From positions 3,952,501 through 4,016,500 of the forward strand of contig CP128433.1 of assembly GCA_032615215.1 (NCBI GenBank): 64,000 bases of DNA, written 5' to 3'. A program made the position numbers and the translations under genes. The first letter of the stretch is position 1. Every line of letters starts with the position of its first letter. The notes below the pieces were generated by a model, which worked only from the letters and a program-made list of their open reading frames with translations, was not told the origin of the DNA and did no database searches. This document shows positions 50,830 to 60,820 of this stretch, piece after piece. Source of the DNA: Microbulbifer sp. MKSA007. GTDB lineage: Bacteria > Pseudomonadota > Gammaproteobacteria > Pseudomonadales > Cellvibrionaceae.

Positions 50830-51906
50830 TTATCCCGGTGTTACATCTCCGTTTTGCGCGCGGTGGCGCAGTGCGTGATCGATCAGAACCAGGGCCATCA
50901 TGGCTTCGGCGATAGGCGTTGCTCGAATACCAACACAGGGGTCGTGGCGGCCTTTGGTAACGACTTCAATGGGATTGCCGGAGCGGCAAACGCTGCGGCC
51001 GGGAATGCGCAAACTGGAAGTCGGCTTCAGGGCGATATGGGCAATGACGTCCTGGCCACTGGAAATACCACCCAAGACACCCCCAGCATTATTCGACAGG
51101 AACCCCTCTTCTGGAGTGATTTCATCTCGGTGCTCAGTGCCCTTCTGCTCCACGCTGTCAAAGCCAGCTCCAATTTCCACGCCTTTTACCGCGTTAATAC
51201 TCATTAAGCCGTGGGCCAGATCTGCATCCAGGCGATCAAAAATAGGTTCACCCAGTCCGGCTGGGACGCCGCTGGCGTGTACTGAGATACGCGCACCGAT
51301 GGAGTTCCCCTCTTTGATCAGCTCCTGCATATAGGTCTCCATGTCGGGGACCCGATCGGCATCCGGGCTAAAGAAGGGGTTTTGTTCTACCTGGTCCCAA
51401 TCCAGTTTTTGTACTTTGATCGGGCCTAATTGTGAGAGATAACCGCGCACTTCAATGCCGTACTTTTGTTTCAGCCATTTTTTGGCGATGGCCCCAGCGG
51501 CAACCCGCATGGCAGTTTCACGGGCGGAGGATCGGCCACCCCCACGGTAGTCGCGAATGCCGTATTTTTGCCAATAGGTGAAATCGGCGTGGGCAGGCCT
51601 TACCTGTTCAGCGATATTGCTGTAGTCCTTGGAGCGCTGGTCGGTATTTTCAATCAACAGACCAATAGGCGTGCCGGTGGTTTTTCCCTCGAAAACACCG
51701 GAAAGGATTTTTACCTGGTCGGGTTCGCGGCGCTGGGTGGTATAGCGGGAAGTGCCGGGCTTGCGGCGGTCCAGCTCTCGCTGAATTTCTTCTTCACTAA
51801 TCTCCAGACCCGGAGGGCATCCATCGACGATACAACCGAGCGCGGGGCCGTGACTTTCGCCAAAGGTGGTGACACAAAACAGCTTGCCAAAGGTATTGCC
51901 CGACAT
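50830..51906 (-). CDS. aroC: Chorismate synthase
   Basis: A 358-aa FMN-dependent enzyme forming chorismate from EPSP, last step of the shikimate pathway. N-terminal GKLFCVTTFGESHGPALGCIVDGCPPG, YRGGGRSSARETAMRVAAGAIAKKWL, and C-terminal signature PTSSLRIPGRSV are family motifs. It is the first stable core gene to the right of the integron. prmB lies upstream. Confidence 0.96.
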   Translation of the reverse strand: MSGNTFGKLFCVTTFGESHGPALGCIVDGCPPGLEISEEEIQRELDRRKPGTSRYTTQRREPDQVKILSGVFEGKTTGTPIGLLIENTDQRSKDYSNIAEQVRPAHADFTYWQKYGIRDYRGGGRSSARETAMRVAAGAIAKKWLKQKYGIEVRGYLSQLGPIKVQKLDWDQVEQNPFFSPDADRVPDMETYMQELIKEGNSIGARISVHASGVPAGLGEPIFDRLDADLAHGLMSINAVKGVEIGAGFDSVEQKGTEHRDEITPEEGFLSNNAGGVLGGISSGQDVIAHIALKPTSSLRIPGRSVCRSGNPIEVVTKGRHDPCVGIRATPIAEAMMALVLIDHALRHRAQNGDVTPG

Positions 51907-52044
51907 AGACGACTTTTCCAGCTAATAGGTGGTAAAACAGGATGGCCCACAATAGGGGCGCGCATTATAAATGATCTGCCCGCCCCAGTGCGCAGACTGG
52001 GGCAAAAAGCACAAGTGTCCGCAGAACCGGGCTTGTACCCATAA

Positions 52045-52066
52045 CCCGGCAACCGAGATTGCCGGG
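52045..52066 (-). terminator. Hairpin after prmB
   Basis: CCCGGCAA pairs with TTGCCGGG around CCGAGA. It follows the prmB stop, without a T-tract, so it may be a weak terminator or processing hairpin. Confidence 0.35.
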
Positions 52067-52079
52067 GAGGCAAAAGGAA

Positions 52080-53006
52080 TTATTCCTTTTCGAAGTAGGG
52101 TTGATAGGCGAGTAGCTCTTCCCGGCTGATGGCAAAAACACCGTGGCCACCATCCTCAAACTCGGGCCACATAAACGGCACCTCCGGGAAGGCTTTTTCC
52201 AGGGCTTCCCAGCTATTGCCCACTTCGCAGATCAACAGGCCATCGGGCTGTAAGTGGTTGGCAGCCTCGCGCAGCAAGCGGCGGGTAAAATCGAGACCGT
52301 CATCGCCAGAGCCCAGGGCTATATCCGGCTCAGCGTGGTATTCCTTGGGCATTTCGGCCAGATCGCGGGCATCGACATAGGGCGGGTTGCACACGATCAA
52401 TTCGTAACTCATACCGTGCAGGCCGGAAAATAGGTCCGACTGCACTGCGCGCACGCGTTCGTTCAACTCGTGACGATTGATATTGATCTGTGCAACTTCG
52501 ATCGCGTCCTCGGAAATATCACTCACATCGACACGCGCTTCCGGGAAGGCCTCGGCACAGGCGATACCGATACAACCGCTACCACAACAGAGGTCCAGAA
52601 TCGCCAGGGGCTCAACATTGAGCCAGGGCTGGAAATTGTGGCGAATCATCTCGCCAATCGGTGAACGGGGTACCAGTACCCGCTCGTCCACATAAAATGT
52701 CATATCGCAGAAATGCGCTTCCTTCGTCAGGTAGGCCGCCGGTACCCGCTCGCTAAAGCGCCGCTCCAGGATAGTGAGTACGTCGCGGCGCTCCTCCATG
52801 GTCAAACGGGCCTGGAGTATCTCCGGCTTACTGTAAGGGGGGAGATGCAGGGCGTGGGTTACCAGCAAAACGGCCTCGTCCCAGGCGTTGTCGGTGCCAT
52901 GGCCGTAGTAGAGGTCGGCCTCATTGAATCGGCTGGTCCCCCAGCGGATATAGTCCAAAACCGTGGTCAGTTCGTGGAGGCTTGTTTCACGCCTTTCTAT
53001 CATCAA
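52080..53006 (-). CDS. prmB: Ribosomal protein uL3 N5-glutamine methyltransferase
   Basis: A 308-aa SAM-dependent methyltransferase acting on Gln in uL3. ILDLCCGSGCIGIACAEAFPEA is the SAM-binding motif I. VCNPPYVD is the NPPY substrate motif. The N-terminal PrmB/C-type helical region is present. The neighbour aroC is typical of gammaproteobacterial prmB-aroC order. Confidence 0.93.
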   Translation of the reverse strand: MMIERRETSLHELTTVLDYIRWGTSRFNEADLYYGHGTDNAWDEAVLLVTHALHLPPYSKPEILQARLTMEERRDVLTILERRFSERVPAAYLTKEAHFCDMTFYVDERVLVPRSPIGEMIRHNFQPWLNVEPLAILDLCCGSGCIGIACAEAFPEARVDVSDISEDAIEVAQININRHELNERVRAVQSDLFSGLHGMSYELIVCNPPYVDARDLAEMPKEYHAEPDIALGSGDDGLDFTRRLLREAANHLQPDGLLICEVGNSWEALEKAFPEVPFMWPEFEDGGHGVFAISREELLAYQPYFEKE

Positions 53007-53344
53007 TCTATCCTTAAGTGCTTTGTATCTTGTCGGGGCCCACTGTCACCTGCGGGTGCCCTCTGTTGTTGCTTCAGAGGGGCCAATCAATGCCCGGGGA
53101 GTGTAGTTTGCTCACACCAAATAAGCGACGAGTAAGGTTAAGTGGCCATTTTACAGCTGCTGCCTAAAGGCCCTAAGCCATTTTTCCGCCCAACTTCCTC
53201 TGCCCTGCTAACAAAACAGCCTTCGCCAGTGGTCGTCAAATAACAGCTAACAGGCTTCTGGGGCCGCGTGGATCTTTACTCTCGGGTTACAAACGCTTAG
53301 GGTAGCGCACCCGCCCTTCGGGCTGAGATGTTGGAAAGAGCAGC
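53007..53344. other. Intergenic region between divergent prmB and folE
   Basis: About 340 bp without a gene. It holds a small GCCC-TTC-GGGC hairpin near 53313-53323 upstream of folE. Otherwise only promoters are expected. No riboswitch was recognised. Confidence 0.55.
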
Positions 53345-53887
53345 ATGAACGAACATTACGCGCGAATTATTGAAGCAATCGGCGAAGATCCGCAACGCCC
53401 TGGGCTCAAAGACACCCCGGAGCGCGCCGCCAAAGCCATGGAATACCTGACACGCGGCTATAAACAGACCGTGGAAGATGTAGTCAACGACGCGCTCTTC
53501 CCGTCCGACTGCAGCGAAATGGTGCTGGTTAAGGATATCGAACTCTACTCCCTGTGTGAGCACCACCTGCTGCCGTTTATCGGCCGCGCCCACGTAGCCT
53601 ATATTCCCAATGGCAAGGTCGTTGGCCTGTCCAAGGTAGCACGCATTGTGGATATGTTTGCGCGCCGCCTGCAGATCCAGGAGCAGCTGACCGTAGAGAT
53701 CGCCGAGACCCTGCAAAACGTTACCGGTGCTGCCGGTGTCGGCGTGATCATCGAAGCCAAGCATATGTGCATGATGATGCGCGGTGTGGAAAAACAGAAC
53801 TCTGTGATGAAGACTTCGGCTATGCTCGGTACTTTCCGCAGCAACCAGGCCACCCGCAACGAGTTCCTCTCCCTGCTGCGCCAGTAA
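53345..53887 (+). CDS. folE: GTP cyclohydrolase I
   Basis: A 180-aa enzyme that makes dihydroneopterin triphosphate, the first step of folate/pterin synthesis. SLCEHHLLPFIGRAHVAYIPNGKVVGLSKVARIV holds the Cys/His zinc-binding site. GVGVIIEAKHMCMMMRGVEKQ holds the other Cys. Length is a little shorter than E. coli FolE. The CHMI-like gene follows. Confidence 0.95.
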   Translation: MNEHYARIIEAIGEDPQRPGLKDTPERAAKAMEYLTRGYKQTVEDVVNDALFPSDCSEMVLVKDIELYSLCEHHLLPFIGRAHVAYIPNGKVVGLSKVARIVDMFARRLQIQEQLTVEIAETLQNVTGAAGVGVIIEAKHMCMMMRGVEKQNSVMKTSAMLGTFRSNQATRNEFLSLLRQ

Positions 53888-53941
53888 ACGCCACAGGTAC
53901 CCAGCGGCCGCCAGGGCCGCTTTGACCGAGGAGTGACCGCT

Positions 53942-54286
53942 ATGCCTCACCTGATCATAGAGTATGCGAAAAATCTGGAAGAGAAGATTTCTATCGCTGC
54001 ACTGGTCAGCTCGGCTCAGGAGGCGATGCACCGTTCCGGTTTATTCGCCTCTCACAATATCAAGACTCGCGCCAAGTCCTACGATCAGTTTATCGCTGGG
54101 GACAATGGCAACAGCTTTATCCACGCAGAGATCCGCTTGCTTGAAGGGCGCTCTACGCGGGAAAGGGAAGCATTGAGCTCGGCGGTTTTTAACAGCCTGT
54201 GCCAATTTGCCGAGGGAGTTCCCGCAGTCTCGGTAGAGGTGCGGGAGATGGATGCCAGCTGCTATTCCAAGCGGGTTCCCTTCTAA
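53942..54286 (+). CDS. 5-carboxymethyl-2-hydroxymuconate isomerase (CHMI)-like tautomerase
   Basis: A 114-aa protein beginning M-P-HLIIEYAKNLEE, with the N-terminal Pro used as catalytic base in the tautomerase superfamily. ALSSAVFNSLCQF and VEVREMDASCYSKR fit CHMI. A start three codons earlier is in frame, but the ATG before Pro at 53942 fits the family. It follows folE by 54 bp and overlaps the end of the convergent hydrolase by 4 bp. Confidence 0.85.
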   Translation: MPHLIIEYAKNLEEKISIAALVSSAQEAMHRSGLFASHNIKTRAKSYDQFIAGDNGNSFIHAEIRLLEGRSTREREALSSAVFNSLCQFAEGVPAVSVEVREMDASCYSKRVPF

Positions 54287-55173
54287 GCGGTTTCACCGCG
54301 CAAGAAAGGCCCAAACCACTCTGCAATCGCCCGGGCACCACTCTCCTCCAGGTGCAAGTGGTGGCTTCCGGGAATCTCACGTGCCTCAATACCCGGAAAC
54401 TCTTGCAGCACAGGGCGCAGGCGCTTGAGCATATCTGCGATACCATTTTCAGCGAGAACCAGCTGCACCGGCATTTTCAATCGGGATAAGTAAGCTTTAA
54501 TCTGTGGCTCATTGAGCTTGGCCGTGGAAGCCGCCATCAGCCGGGGATCATTACTCCACATATAGCCACCCTCCACTTCCCGGGTGCCTCGCTCGGTCAA
54601 TACCTGCGCAGCCCACTCAGTTAGCGGAAACATGCCATTCTTGCGCGCTTCGACAGCCTCTTCGAAGGTACCGTAAACCCGCAGCTTGCGCGTGCCGTAA
54701 CGGGCTCTCTGGGCAATAGCTTTGGCCAGGTTCTCCGGAGCCTTTTCATCTTCGGTGGAGGGGGGCACCAGGCCATCGATCAGTGCCAGGCGCTTTACCC
54801 GATCGGGAAAAGCACCAGCGGTTATCACCCCGGCGATAGCACCTCGGGAGTGCGCCACAATGGAGAACTTGCGCCAGCCAAGCGCGTGCACCGCCCCCAA
54901 AATATCTTCCGCCTCTTCCCAGATGTTGTAGTTGGCATCGAGTGAGCGGTGATAGCTGCGTCCGTGGCCCGGCATATCTATCGCTACCAGATTAATTCCG
55001 CTCAGCAGGGGAGCCAGCCGACTGAAGGTGGCACAGTTATCCAACCAGCCGTGAAGAGCAATTACCGGCTCTCCCTCCGGATCGCCCCACTGGCGTGCGG
55101 CAATCGACTTGTGATCAAACTCAAGGGTGATTTCACGGGGAGTGATTTGATTTATCGCCAAAGTGATATCCAC
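54283..55173 (-). CDS. Alpha/beta hydrolase
   Basis: A 296-aa hydrolase. Motifs are EPVIALHGWLDN (oxyanion), IDMPGHGRS, nucleophile elbow SIVAHSRGAIAG (Ser about residue 107) and a C-terminal GSHHLHLEE containing the His. The AHSRGA variant is unusual compared with GHSMG/GxSxG. The substrate is unknown. The same-strand neighbour sixA lies upstream. Confidence 0.85.
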   Translation of the reverse strand: MDITLAINQITPREITLEFDHKSIAARQWGDPEGEPVIALHGWLDNCATFSRLAPLLSGINLVAIDMPGHGRSYHRSLDANYNIWEEAEDILGAVHALGWRKFSIVAHSRGAIAGVITAGAFPDRVKRLALIDGLVPPSTEDEKAPENLAKAIAQRARYGTRKLRVYGTFEEAVEARKNGMFPLTEWAAQVLTERGTREVEGGYMWSNDPRLMAASTAKLNEPQIKAYLSRLKMPVQLVLAENGIADMLKRLRPVLQEFPGIEAREIPGSHHLHLEESGARAIAEWFGPFLRGETA

Positions 55174-55282
55174 CGGATAGTGACTAAAACAGGTGGTGAA
55201 ATGGTGCGGCCCACCAACAACATCCGCAATGACAGTTGTGATCAGCGCAATAGGGATTTACTGGCAGACACGACCGGAAAAA

Positions 55283-55735
55283 TTACTCTGCGTGCTGCAA
55301 CCACTCCAGGTCAGCGCAACCATTAGCCCATACATCCGCAATGACACAGGCGAGGCTGGAAGTGCCCATCGGATGTTCATTACCGCTGCCACAGAGGCCA
55401 TTGAGCAGGCTGCCCACCAGAGGCTGGTGACTAACCAGGAGAAGCGGGAAGGTATCCTGGGTTTGCAAATGGTCGAGCAGTTGCTGTGGGTGGGTATTGC
55501 CGATCAACAGCGGTTCGGTAATAACGGGCAACCCCAGTTGAGCGGCAGCAATCTCAGCGGTTTCCTGGGTGCGTACAAATGGGCTGGCCCAAATAGCCTT
55601 TACCGCCGCCAGTTCCTCGGCGCGCTTTTTACAAACCTGTGCAACCTGCCTGCGCCCGCGCTCTGTCAGGGCTCTCTCTGCATCATTGGCGAGCATGGGC
55701 TCGGCTTTACCGTGACGCAAAATAAACAGCTGCAT
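55283..55735 (-). CDS. sixA: Phosphohistidine phosphatase SixA
   Basis: A 150-aa histidine-phosphatase-family protein with RHGKAEP at the N-terminus (His nucleophile) and SHQPLVGSLLNGL near residue 105 (second His). SixA dephosphorylates phospho-His of ArcB or PtsN-type proteins. Confidence 0.9.
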   Translation of the reverse strand: MQLFILRHGKAEPMLANDAERALTERGRRQVAQVCKKRAEELAAVKAIWASPFVRTQETAEIAAAQLGLPVITEPLLIGNTHPQQLLDHLQTQDTFPLLLVSHQPLVGSLLNGLCGSGNEHPMGTSSLACVIADVWANGCADLEWLQHAE

Positions 55736-55860
55736 GGGGCTTCCTCAAGGGTAGGTTGTTACTTTGTTGATATCTGCGGGATTATTCGTAGGGAGGGCAG
55801 CAGATATTTATCCGGTGCCCACGGATAAGGCACCGGATAAATTAGCGATAGGAAAAGCAA

Positions 55861-56343
55861 TTAGTTCTTGTCGACAGGTTTGTCAGCGTCGTCGGCACTT
55901 TCCTCAACCAGCTCGGGCTTTTCACTGCTCTCGGGCTCGGAGCTACCCAGGATAATGGCATCCTCGGCTTCGTCTTCAGCCTTGTCCTTTTCACGCTTTA
56001 CTTCCGTAGAAACCACTTCTGCAGAAACATCTTCGGCGCCCTCGTAACCAGACAAATCCTCTACTTCAGATTCAGGCCACTCGGCAAACGGGAAAGGCTT
56101 TTCGTCGGAGTTGTAGATCAGGAACTGGATCGCCTGGTAAACATAGGAGGCGAGCTGATCGCCAAAGCGACGCAGATTATCGTTGGATTTCCCGCTGATA
56201 ATCGAAAACAGGAATTGCAGTATCACTACCGCCATCAGTAACCACGCGGCAACCTGAAGGCACACTGCAAACAGCACCATATAGATAAGGCGCACCCACT
56301 GGTTGCCGGAAGTAAGATTGCGCTTTAGATCGTCATTTTTCAT
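55861..56343 (-). CDS. DUF4389-domain membrane protein
   Basis: A 160-aa protein starting MKNDDLKRN, with two hydrophobic segments (about residues 20-55) and the YVYQAIQFLIYNSDEKPFPF signature of DUF4389, then a long acidic tail rich in Glu, Asp, Ser and Lys. Function unknown. An in-frame start 14 codons upstream overlaps gpsA and is less likely. Confidence 0.85.
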   Translation of the reverse strand: MKNDDLKRNLTSGNQWVRLIYMVLFAVCLQVAAWLLMAVVILQFLFSIISGKSNDNLRRFGDQLASYVYQAIQFLIYNSDEKPFPFAEWPESEVEDLSGYEGAEDVSAEVVSTEVKREKDKAEDEAEDAIILGSSEPESSEKPELVEESADDADKPVDKN

Positions 56344-56356
56344 ATGAGGCTTCCAT

Positions 56357-57388
56357 TTAAGGCTTGGCCGAGTAGGCCACATCAAAAGTTTGCGCGCCCG
56401 ACATCAAATTACGAATCACCTCAGGAATCGGCCGCTGTTCAAATAATATGGCGTGAATCGCGGAAACCAAGGGCATGTAGACACCCATTTCGTCGGCTTT
56501 CTGTTTAATCAGACGAACCGTATTCACACCTTCGGCCACCTGACCGATTTCTGCGACAGCCTGATCGAGCGGCTTGCCTTTACCGACCATATACCCCACC
56601 CGGTAATTTCGGCTGAGATCTGAGGAACAGGTTAGAATCAAGTCGCCGACACCGGCGAGGCCGATAAACGTCATAGGATCGGCACCCATCGCTTCGGCAA
56701 AGCGCATCATTTCTGCCAGGGAACGGGTGATCAATAAACTGATGGTATTTTGCCCGCGCTCCAGTGCCGCAGCCATACCAGTGATGATCGCGTAGATATT
56801 TTTTAGCGCACCGGCAAGCTCTACTCCAAACACATCGCTACTGGAATAAACCCGGAAAGTCTCCGAGTGCAGTGCCGATTGAATCGCTTTACAAAGTGCC
56901 TCGTCTTCACTGGCCACCACCGTTGCAGTGTAGTGCCCCGCAACAATTTCTTTTGCAAAATTTGGTCCGCTCAAGACCCCGACACGCATGTCGGTGGTTT
57001 CCTCGCGCAGGATATCGCTCATTAAGTGGAAGTTGTCGTGCTCGATTCCCTTAGTGGTGGAGATCAGCATGGTGCCCGGCGCCAACAAAGGGGCTACTTT
57101 TTTTACCACCTCGCGAAAGGATTTACTGGGTATCGCGACAAAAACGATACTGCAACCATCGACCGCTTGCTCCAGGTCGCTGGTAAGCTGTAATTCCGGA
57201 TGCAGGGGCACGCCGGGCAGGTATTTATGGTTTTCTCGAGTATCGCGACACTCAGCCGCCGTCTCCGCGTTGCGCATCCACTGGCGGGTGTCGTGGCCGT
57301 TACCCGCCACAATGTTAGCAATCGCGGTTCCGAAACTGCCGCCGCCCAATACGGCAATAGCGAGGGGGTTGGAAGTTTCTTTTTGCAT
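56357..57388 (-). CDS. gpsA: Glycerol-3-phosphate dehydrogenase [NAD(P)+]
   Basis: A 343-aa enzyme that makes sn-glycerol-3-phosphate for phospholipids. Rossmann GGGSFGTAIANIVAGNG, KGIEHDN, GVLSGPNFAKEIVAG and GLAGVGDLILTCSSDLSRN signatures are clear. GTG at 57394 would add two residues. ATG at 57388 is chosen. Confidence 0.95.
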   Translation of the reverse strand: MQKETSNPLAIAVLGGGSFGTAIANIVAGNGHDTRQWMRNAETAAECRDTRENHKYLPGVPLHPELQLTSDLEQAVDGCSIVFVAIPSKSFREVVKKVAPLLAPGTMLISTTKGIEHDNFHLMSDILREETTDMRVGVLSGPNFAKEIVAGHYTATVVASEDEALCKAIQSALHSETFRVYSSSDVFGVELAGALKNIYAIITGMAAALERGQNTISLLITRSLAEMMRFAEAMGADPMTFIGLAGVGDLILTCSSDLSRNYRVGYMVGKGKPLDQAVAEIGQVAEGVNTVRLIKQKADEMGVYMPLVSAIHAILFEQRPIPEVIRNLMSGAQTFDVAYSAKP

Positions 57389-57508
57389 TGTCACACCGAT
57401 AAAGCTTCTTATAAGACTTGCGGATTATAGAGGCATGACCCGCTGAGCCCAATGGGGTCAATTTGTTTTAAACTTCTGCCAATTGTGCGAAACGGCACAG
57501 TAAATAGC

Positions 57509-57566
57509 AAAAACGGCCCTCTGCCTTGACCAACCGATAAAACACCGTTCGATCCGGCAGGGGCCG
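57509..57566 (-). terminator. Terminator after htpG
   Basis: On the minus strand CGGCCCCTGCC pairs with GGCAGAGGGCCG (with one bulge), followed by TTTTTGC. It lies 70 bp beyond the htpG stop. Confidence 0.7.
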
Positions 57567-57634
57567 CTTCTGGGACCAGCAAAGTCTAAAACAACTCCAC
57601 TGGCCGTCGCTTAGCACCAATCAATAGCGCTGAC

Positions 57635-59554
57635 TTAGTCGTGCATTTCCAGCAACAGCGTGTTCAGGCGGCGCACATAATCCGCCGGGTCCGCCAACTG
57701 GTTACCGGCAGCCAGATTAGCCTGGTCCATCAGGATATTGGTGAGATCCGCAAAGCGATCTTCATCCGCTTCCTGGTCCAGACGCTGTACCAGTGGGTGG
57801 GACGGATTGATTTCAAAGATCGGCTTGGCATCTGGCAGGGCCTGGCCGGCCTGTTCCAGGATGCGGCGCATTTGCGGGCCCATATCCTGTTCGCTCACCA
57901 CCAGACACGCTGGGGAGTCCACCAGGCGAGTGGTTGCGCGTACGGATTCAACGCGACCTTCCAGAACTTCCTGTACCCGCTCAACCAGGGCACCGGACTC
58001 CTGCTCAACTTTTTCGCGCTCAGCCTTGTCCTCATCGCTCTCGGCTTCACCCAGATCCAGCGCACCTTTGGCCACGTCTTGGAACTGCTTGCCGTCGAAC
58101 TCGTTCATATGGCCCACGAACCACTCGTCCACCTGATCGGTGAGCAGCAGCACTTCGATACCCTTCTTGCGGAATACTTCCAGGTAGGGGCTGGACTTGG
58201 CCGTAGCGAAGTTGTCGGCACACACGTAGTAGATCGCCTTTTGGCCATCCTTCATGCGACCCACATAGTCTTCCAGGGATTGATCCTGCTTCTCGGTATC
58301 GGTATGGGTGCTGGCGAAGCGCAGCAGCTTGGCAATTTTCTCTTTGTTGGAGAAATCTTCAGCCGGACCTTCTTTCAATACATTGCCGAACAGATCCCAG
58401 AACTTCTGGTATTCATCGCCATCTTTCTTCGCCAATTTATCCAGCATATCCAGAACACGCTTGGTCAGTGCGCTCTTGATCGCATCAGTATTGCGATCTT
58501 TTTGCAGGATTTCACGGGATACGTTCAGCGGCAGATCGTTGGAGTCCAGAACACCTTTCACGAAACGCAAGTACAGCGGCAGGAACTGCTCCGCATCGTC
58601 CATGATAAAAGTGCGCTGCACATACAGCTTGAGGCCGCGAGCGGCATCGCGCTGGTACAGATCAAACGGTGCGCGCGCAGGGATGTAAAGCAGGCTGGTG
58701 TAATCCTGTTTGCCCTCTACGCGGTTGTGGCTCCAGGTTAAGGGATCGTCGAAATCGTGGGAGATATGCTTGTAGAACTCCTTGTACTCCTCAGATTTCA
58801 CATCGGAGCGGGGACGAGTCCACAGGGCCTGGGCAGCGTTTACTGCTTCAAACTCAGGCGCCTTCTCTTCTTTCGGCTCTTCGCCCTCTTCCGCCGCCGG
58901 CATTTCCTCTTTCAACATCTCCACCGGAATGGCGATGTGATCGGAGTACTTTTTAATGATGGAGCGCAGGCGCCAGTTATCGGCAAACTCTTTCGCTTCT
59001 TCTTTCAGGTGCAGAACCACCCGGGTGCCACGCTGGGGCCATTCAACAGTCTCTACGGAGTATTCCGCTTCACCGTGACACTCCCAGTGCACACCCTGGT
59101 CGGAATTCAAACCGGCGCGACGAGTGAATACGTCCACTTTGTCAGCGACGATAAAGGCGGAGTAAAAGCCCACACCGAACTGGCCGATCAGGTGCGCATC
59201 TTTTTTCTGGTCTCCGGTCAGCTGCTGCATAAATGCAGAGGTGCCGGAGCGGGCGATAGTACCGAGGTTTTCGATAACTTCATCGCGGCTCATACCAATA
59301 CCATTATCGGTAATGGTGAGCGTTCCCTCTTCCTTGTCAAACTCGATGCGAATACGCAGGTCTGCATCTTCGCCCAGTAATTCGGGCTTGGACAGCGATT
59401 CAAAACGCAGCTTATCGGCGGCATCAGAAGCGTTGGATACCAGCTCGCGCAGGAAAATCTCCTTATTGGAGTAGAGCGAGTGGATCATCAGGTGCAGTAG
59501 CTGCTTGGCTTCCGTCTGGAATCCATGGCTCTCTTTTTGGGCCTCAACGGTCAT
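57635..59554 (-). CDS. htpG: Chaperone HtpG (Hsp90)
   Basis: A 639-aa ATP-dependent chaperone. The N-terminal GHKL ATP site has YSNKEIFLRELVSNASDA, DNGIGMSRDEV and GQFGVGFYSAF. Middle-domain features YIPARAPFDL and GVLDSNDLPLNVSRE are seen. Length is standard. An acidic linker (EEMPAAEEGEEPKEEK) sits near residue 215. Confidence 0.97.
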   Translation of the reverse strand: MTVEAQKESHGFQTEAKQLLHLMIHSLYSNKEIFLRELVSNASDAADKLRFESLSKPELLGEDADLRIRIEFDKEEGTLTITDNGIGMSRDEVIENLGTIARSGTSAFMQQLTGDQKKDAHLIGQFGVGFYSAFIVADKVDVFTRRAGLNSDQGVHWECHGEAEYSVETVEWPQRGTRVVLHLKEEAKEFADNWRLRSIIKKYSDHIAIPVEMLKEEMPAAEEGEEPKEEKAPEFEAVNAAQALWTRPRSDVKSEEYKEFYKHISHDFDDPLTWSHNRVEGKQDYTSLLYIPARAPFDLYQRDAARGLKLYVQRTFIMDDAEQFLPLYLRFVKGVLDSNDLPLNVSREILQKDRNTDAIKSALTKRVLDMLDKLAKKDGDEYQKFWDLFGNVLKEGPAEDFSNKEKIAKLLRFASTHTDTEKQDQSLEDYVGRMKDGQKAIYYVCADNFATAKSSPYLEVFRKKGIEVLLLTDQVDEWFVGHMNEFDGKQFQDVAKGALDLGEAESDEDKAEREKVEQESGALVERVQEVLEGRVESVRATTRLVDSPACLVVSEQDMGPQMRRILEQAGQALPDAKPIFEINPSHPLVQRLDQEADEDRFADLTNILMDQANLAAGNQLADPADYVRRLNTLLLEMHD

Positions 59555-59653
59555 CTATTCGGTCTCCCCGTAAACGTCAATCGGAACAGGGAGCAAATAT
59601 TGGGATCAGCCAACAGGTTTCAAGGGGGAAGGACAATCACTTACCAGTGGAGA

Positions 59654-60820
59654 TCAGCGATCTCCACTGGTTTGAGCGGTAGCGAGATTACCTTTGCCGG
59701 TAATATCGATCACGAAATTGGCAGTGAGATCTGAGATCACACGGGACTCCGCATTCATCAGGATGGCAATACCCACTTTCAACTTTTCCGAATAGGCCAC
59801 CGCCGCACGGAAGCCCGCAACCCAACCGCCGTGATAAATAATGCGGTCATCACCGATGGTGTAGAGGCGCCAGCCCAAGCCGTAGCCTGCATGAGACAGG
59901 TAGTCTCTCCAGATACGATGGCGCATATGGCGCTGGGTAGCGACTCGCTCTGTAGTCATATCGGCGATCACTTCCGGTGACAGTACCTTCGGGTAGTAGC
60001 CCATCTGGGCTTTCAGCCACTGGGCCATATCAGAGATACTGGCATTCACTCCCGCCGCCGGTGCAGCAAAGTAGTATTCCTTCTCCACTTTCACTGGGCG
60101 CCAACCACTACCAGTCTGGATATGGGGTGCCGCACGGTTGTCGGAGGCCATAAAGCTCTCCCAGCCAACCGATGCATTCTGCATTTTCAGCGGGACAAAA
60201 ATTCTCTTCTTAAGCTGGCTGGCAAAGGAAACCCCGGTCGCCTCAAAAATCACATCCTCAATAAGGCTGAACAACACATTCTGGTAGCCGTAGCATTTTC
60301 CCGGCGTGCAGCGCGGATCGATATTGGCAAACTTGGGCAATATCTTGCTGAGAGGCTTGTTGTCCTCAAGGTAGTTGTCGTAGGCGTTGGGGGTCAGGCC
60401 CGAGGAATGGCTGAGCAGGTGCTCCACCTGAAGCTGGCGAGACAGTGAAGGCGTCTTAAAGCTCAGGTCCGGCACATAGTTGACCACCTTGTCATCCCAT
60501 TTGAAGCGATCTTCATGCTCCAACATAGTGGCCATACTGGCAGCGAAGGTCTTGGATACCGAGGCCAGACGGAACACCGTGTCCTGATCCACCTTGCCGG
60601 ATTTACCCCTGACCCTGACGCCATAGGTATCCATCGCGACCACCCGGTTGCCATCCACGATGACATAGGCGCCGCCGGGTATAGATTTACCCGCCATCAT
60701 CTGTTTGAAGTATCGGCCAAACTGTTTGGCCCTGTCGTCTATATCAGCCGCTTGCGCAGGCAGGGACAGACTCCCCAGAATCAACAGGAAGAGAAATAAA
60801 CGTGCCATAGAGGCGCGCAT
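59654..60820 (-). CDS. Serine hydrolase, beta-lactamase/penicillin-binding fold (class C-like)
   Basis: A 388-aa protein with a signal peptide (LFLFLLILGSLSLPAQA) and the SxxK active site in FRLASVSKTF, then Y-x-N (VNY) and a late HGG (YHGGWVAG). The family includes esterases, PBPs and beta-lactamase-like hydrolases, and a resistance role cannot be read from sequence. Starts at 60808 (ATG), 60856 (ATG) and 60880 (TTG) are in frame. 60820 or 60808 gives the most compact signal peptide. Confidence 0.82.
   Translation of the reverse strand: MRASMARLFLFLLILGSLSLPAQAADIDDRAKQFGRYFKQMMAGKSIPGGAYVIVDGNRVVAMDTYGVRVRGKSGKVDQDTVFRLASVSKTFAASMATMLEHEDRFKWDDKVVNYVPDLSFKTPSLSRQLQVEHLLSHSSGLTPNAYDNYLEDNKPLSKILPKFANIDPRCTPGKCYGYQNVLFSLIEDVIFEATGVSFASQLKKRIFVPLKMQNASVGWESFMASDNRAAPHIQTGSGWRPVKVEKEYYFAAPAAGVNASISDMAQWLKAQMGYYPKVLSPEVIADMTTERVATQRHMRHRIWRDYLSHAGYGLGWRLYTIGDDRIIYHGGWVAGFRAAVAYSEKLKVGIAILMNAESRVISDLTANFVIDITGKGNLATAQTSGDR

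Noticed and set aside
50782..51207. Plus-strand frame after intI
   Set aside because: Antisense to aroC. No family features and no cassette boundary.
53297..54031. Long minus-strand frame opposite folE
   Set aside because: Antisense shadow. folE is clear on the plus strand.
57641..58741. Long plus-strand frame opposite htpG
   Set aside because: Pure antisense shadow of a highly conserved gene. No protein family features.
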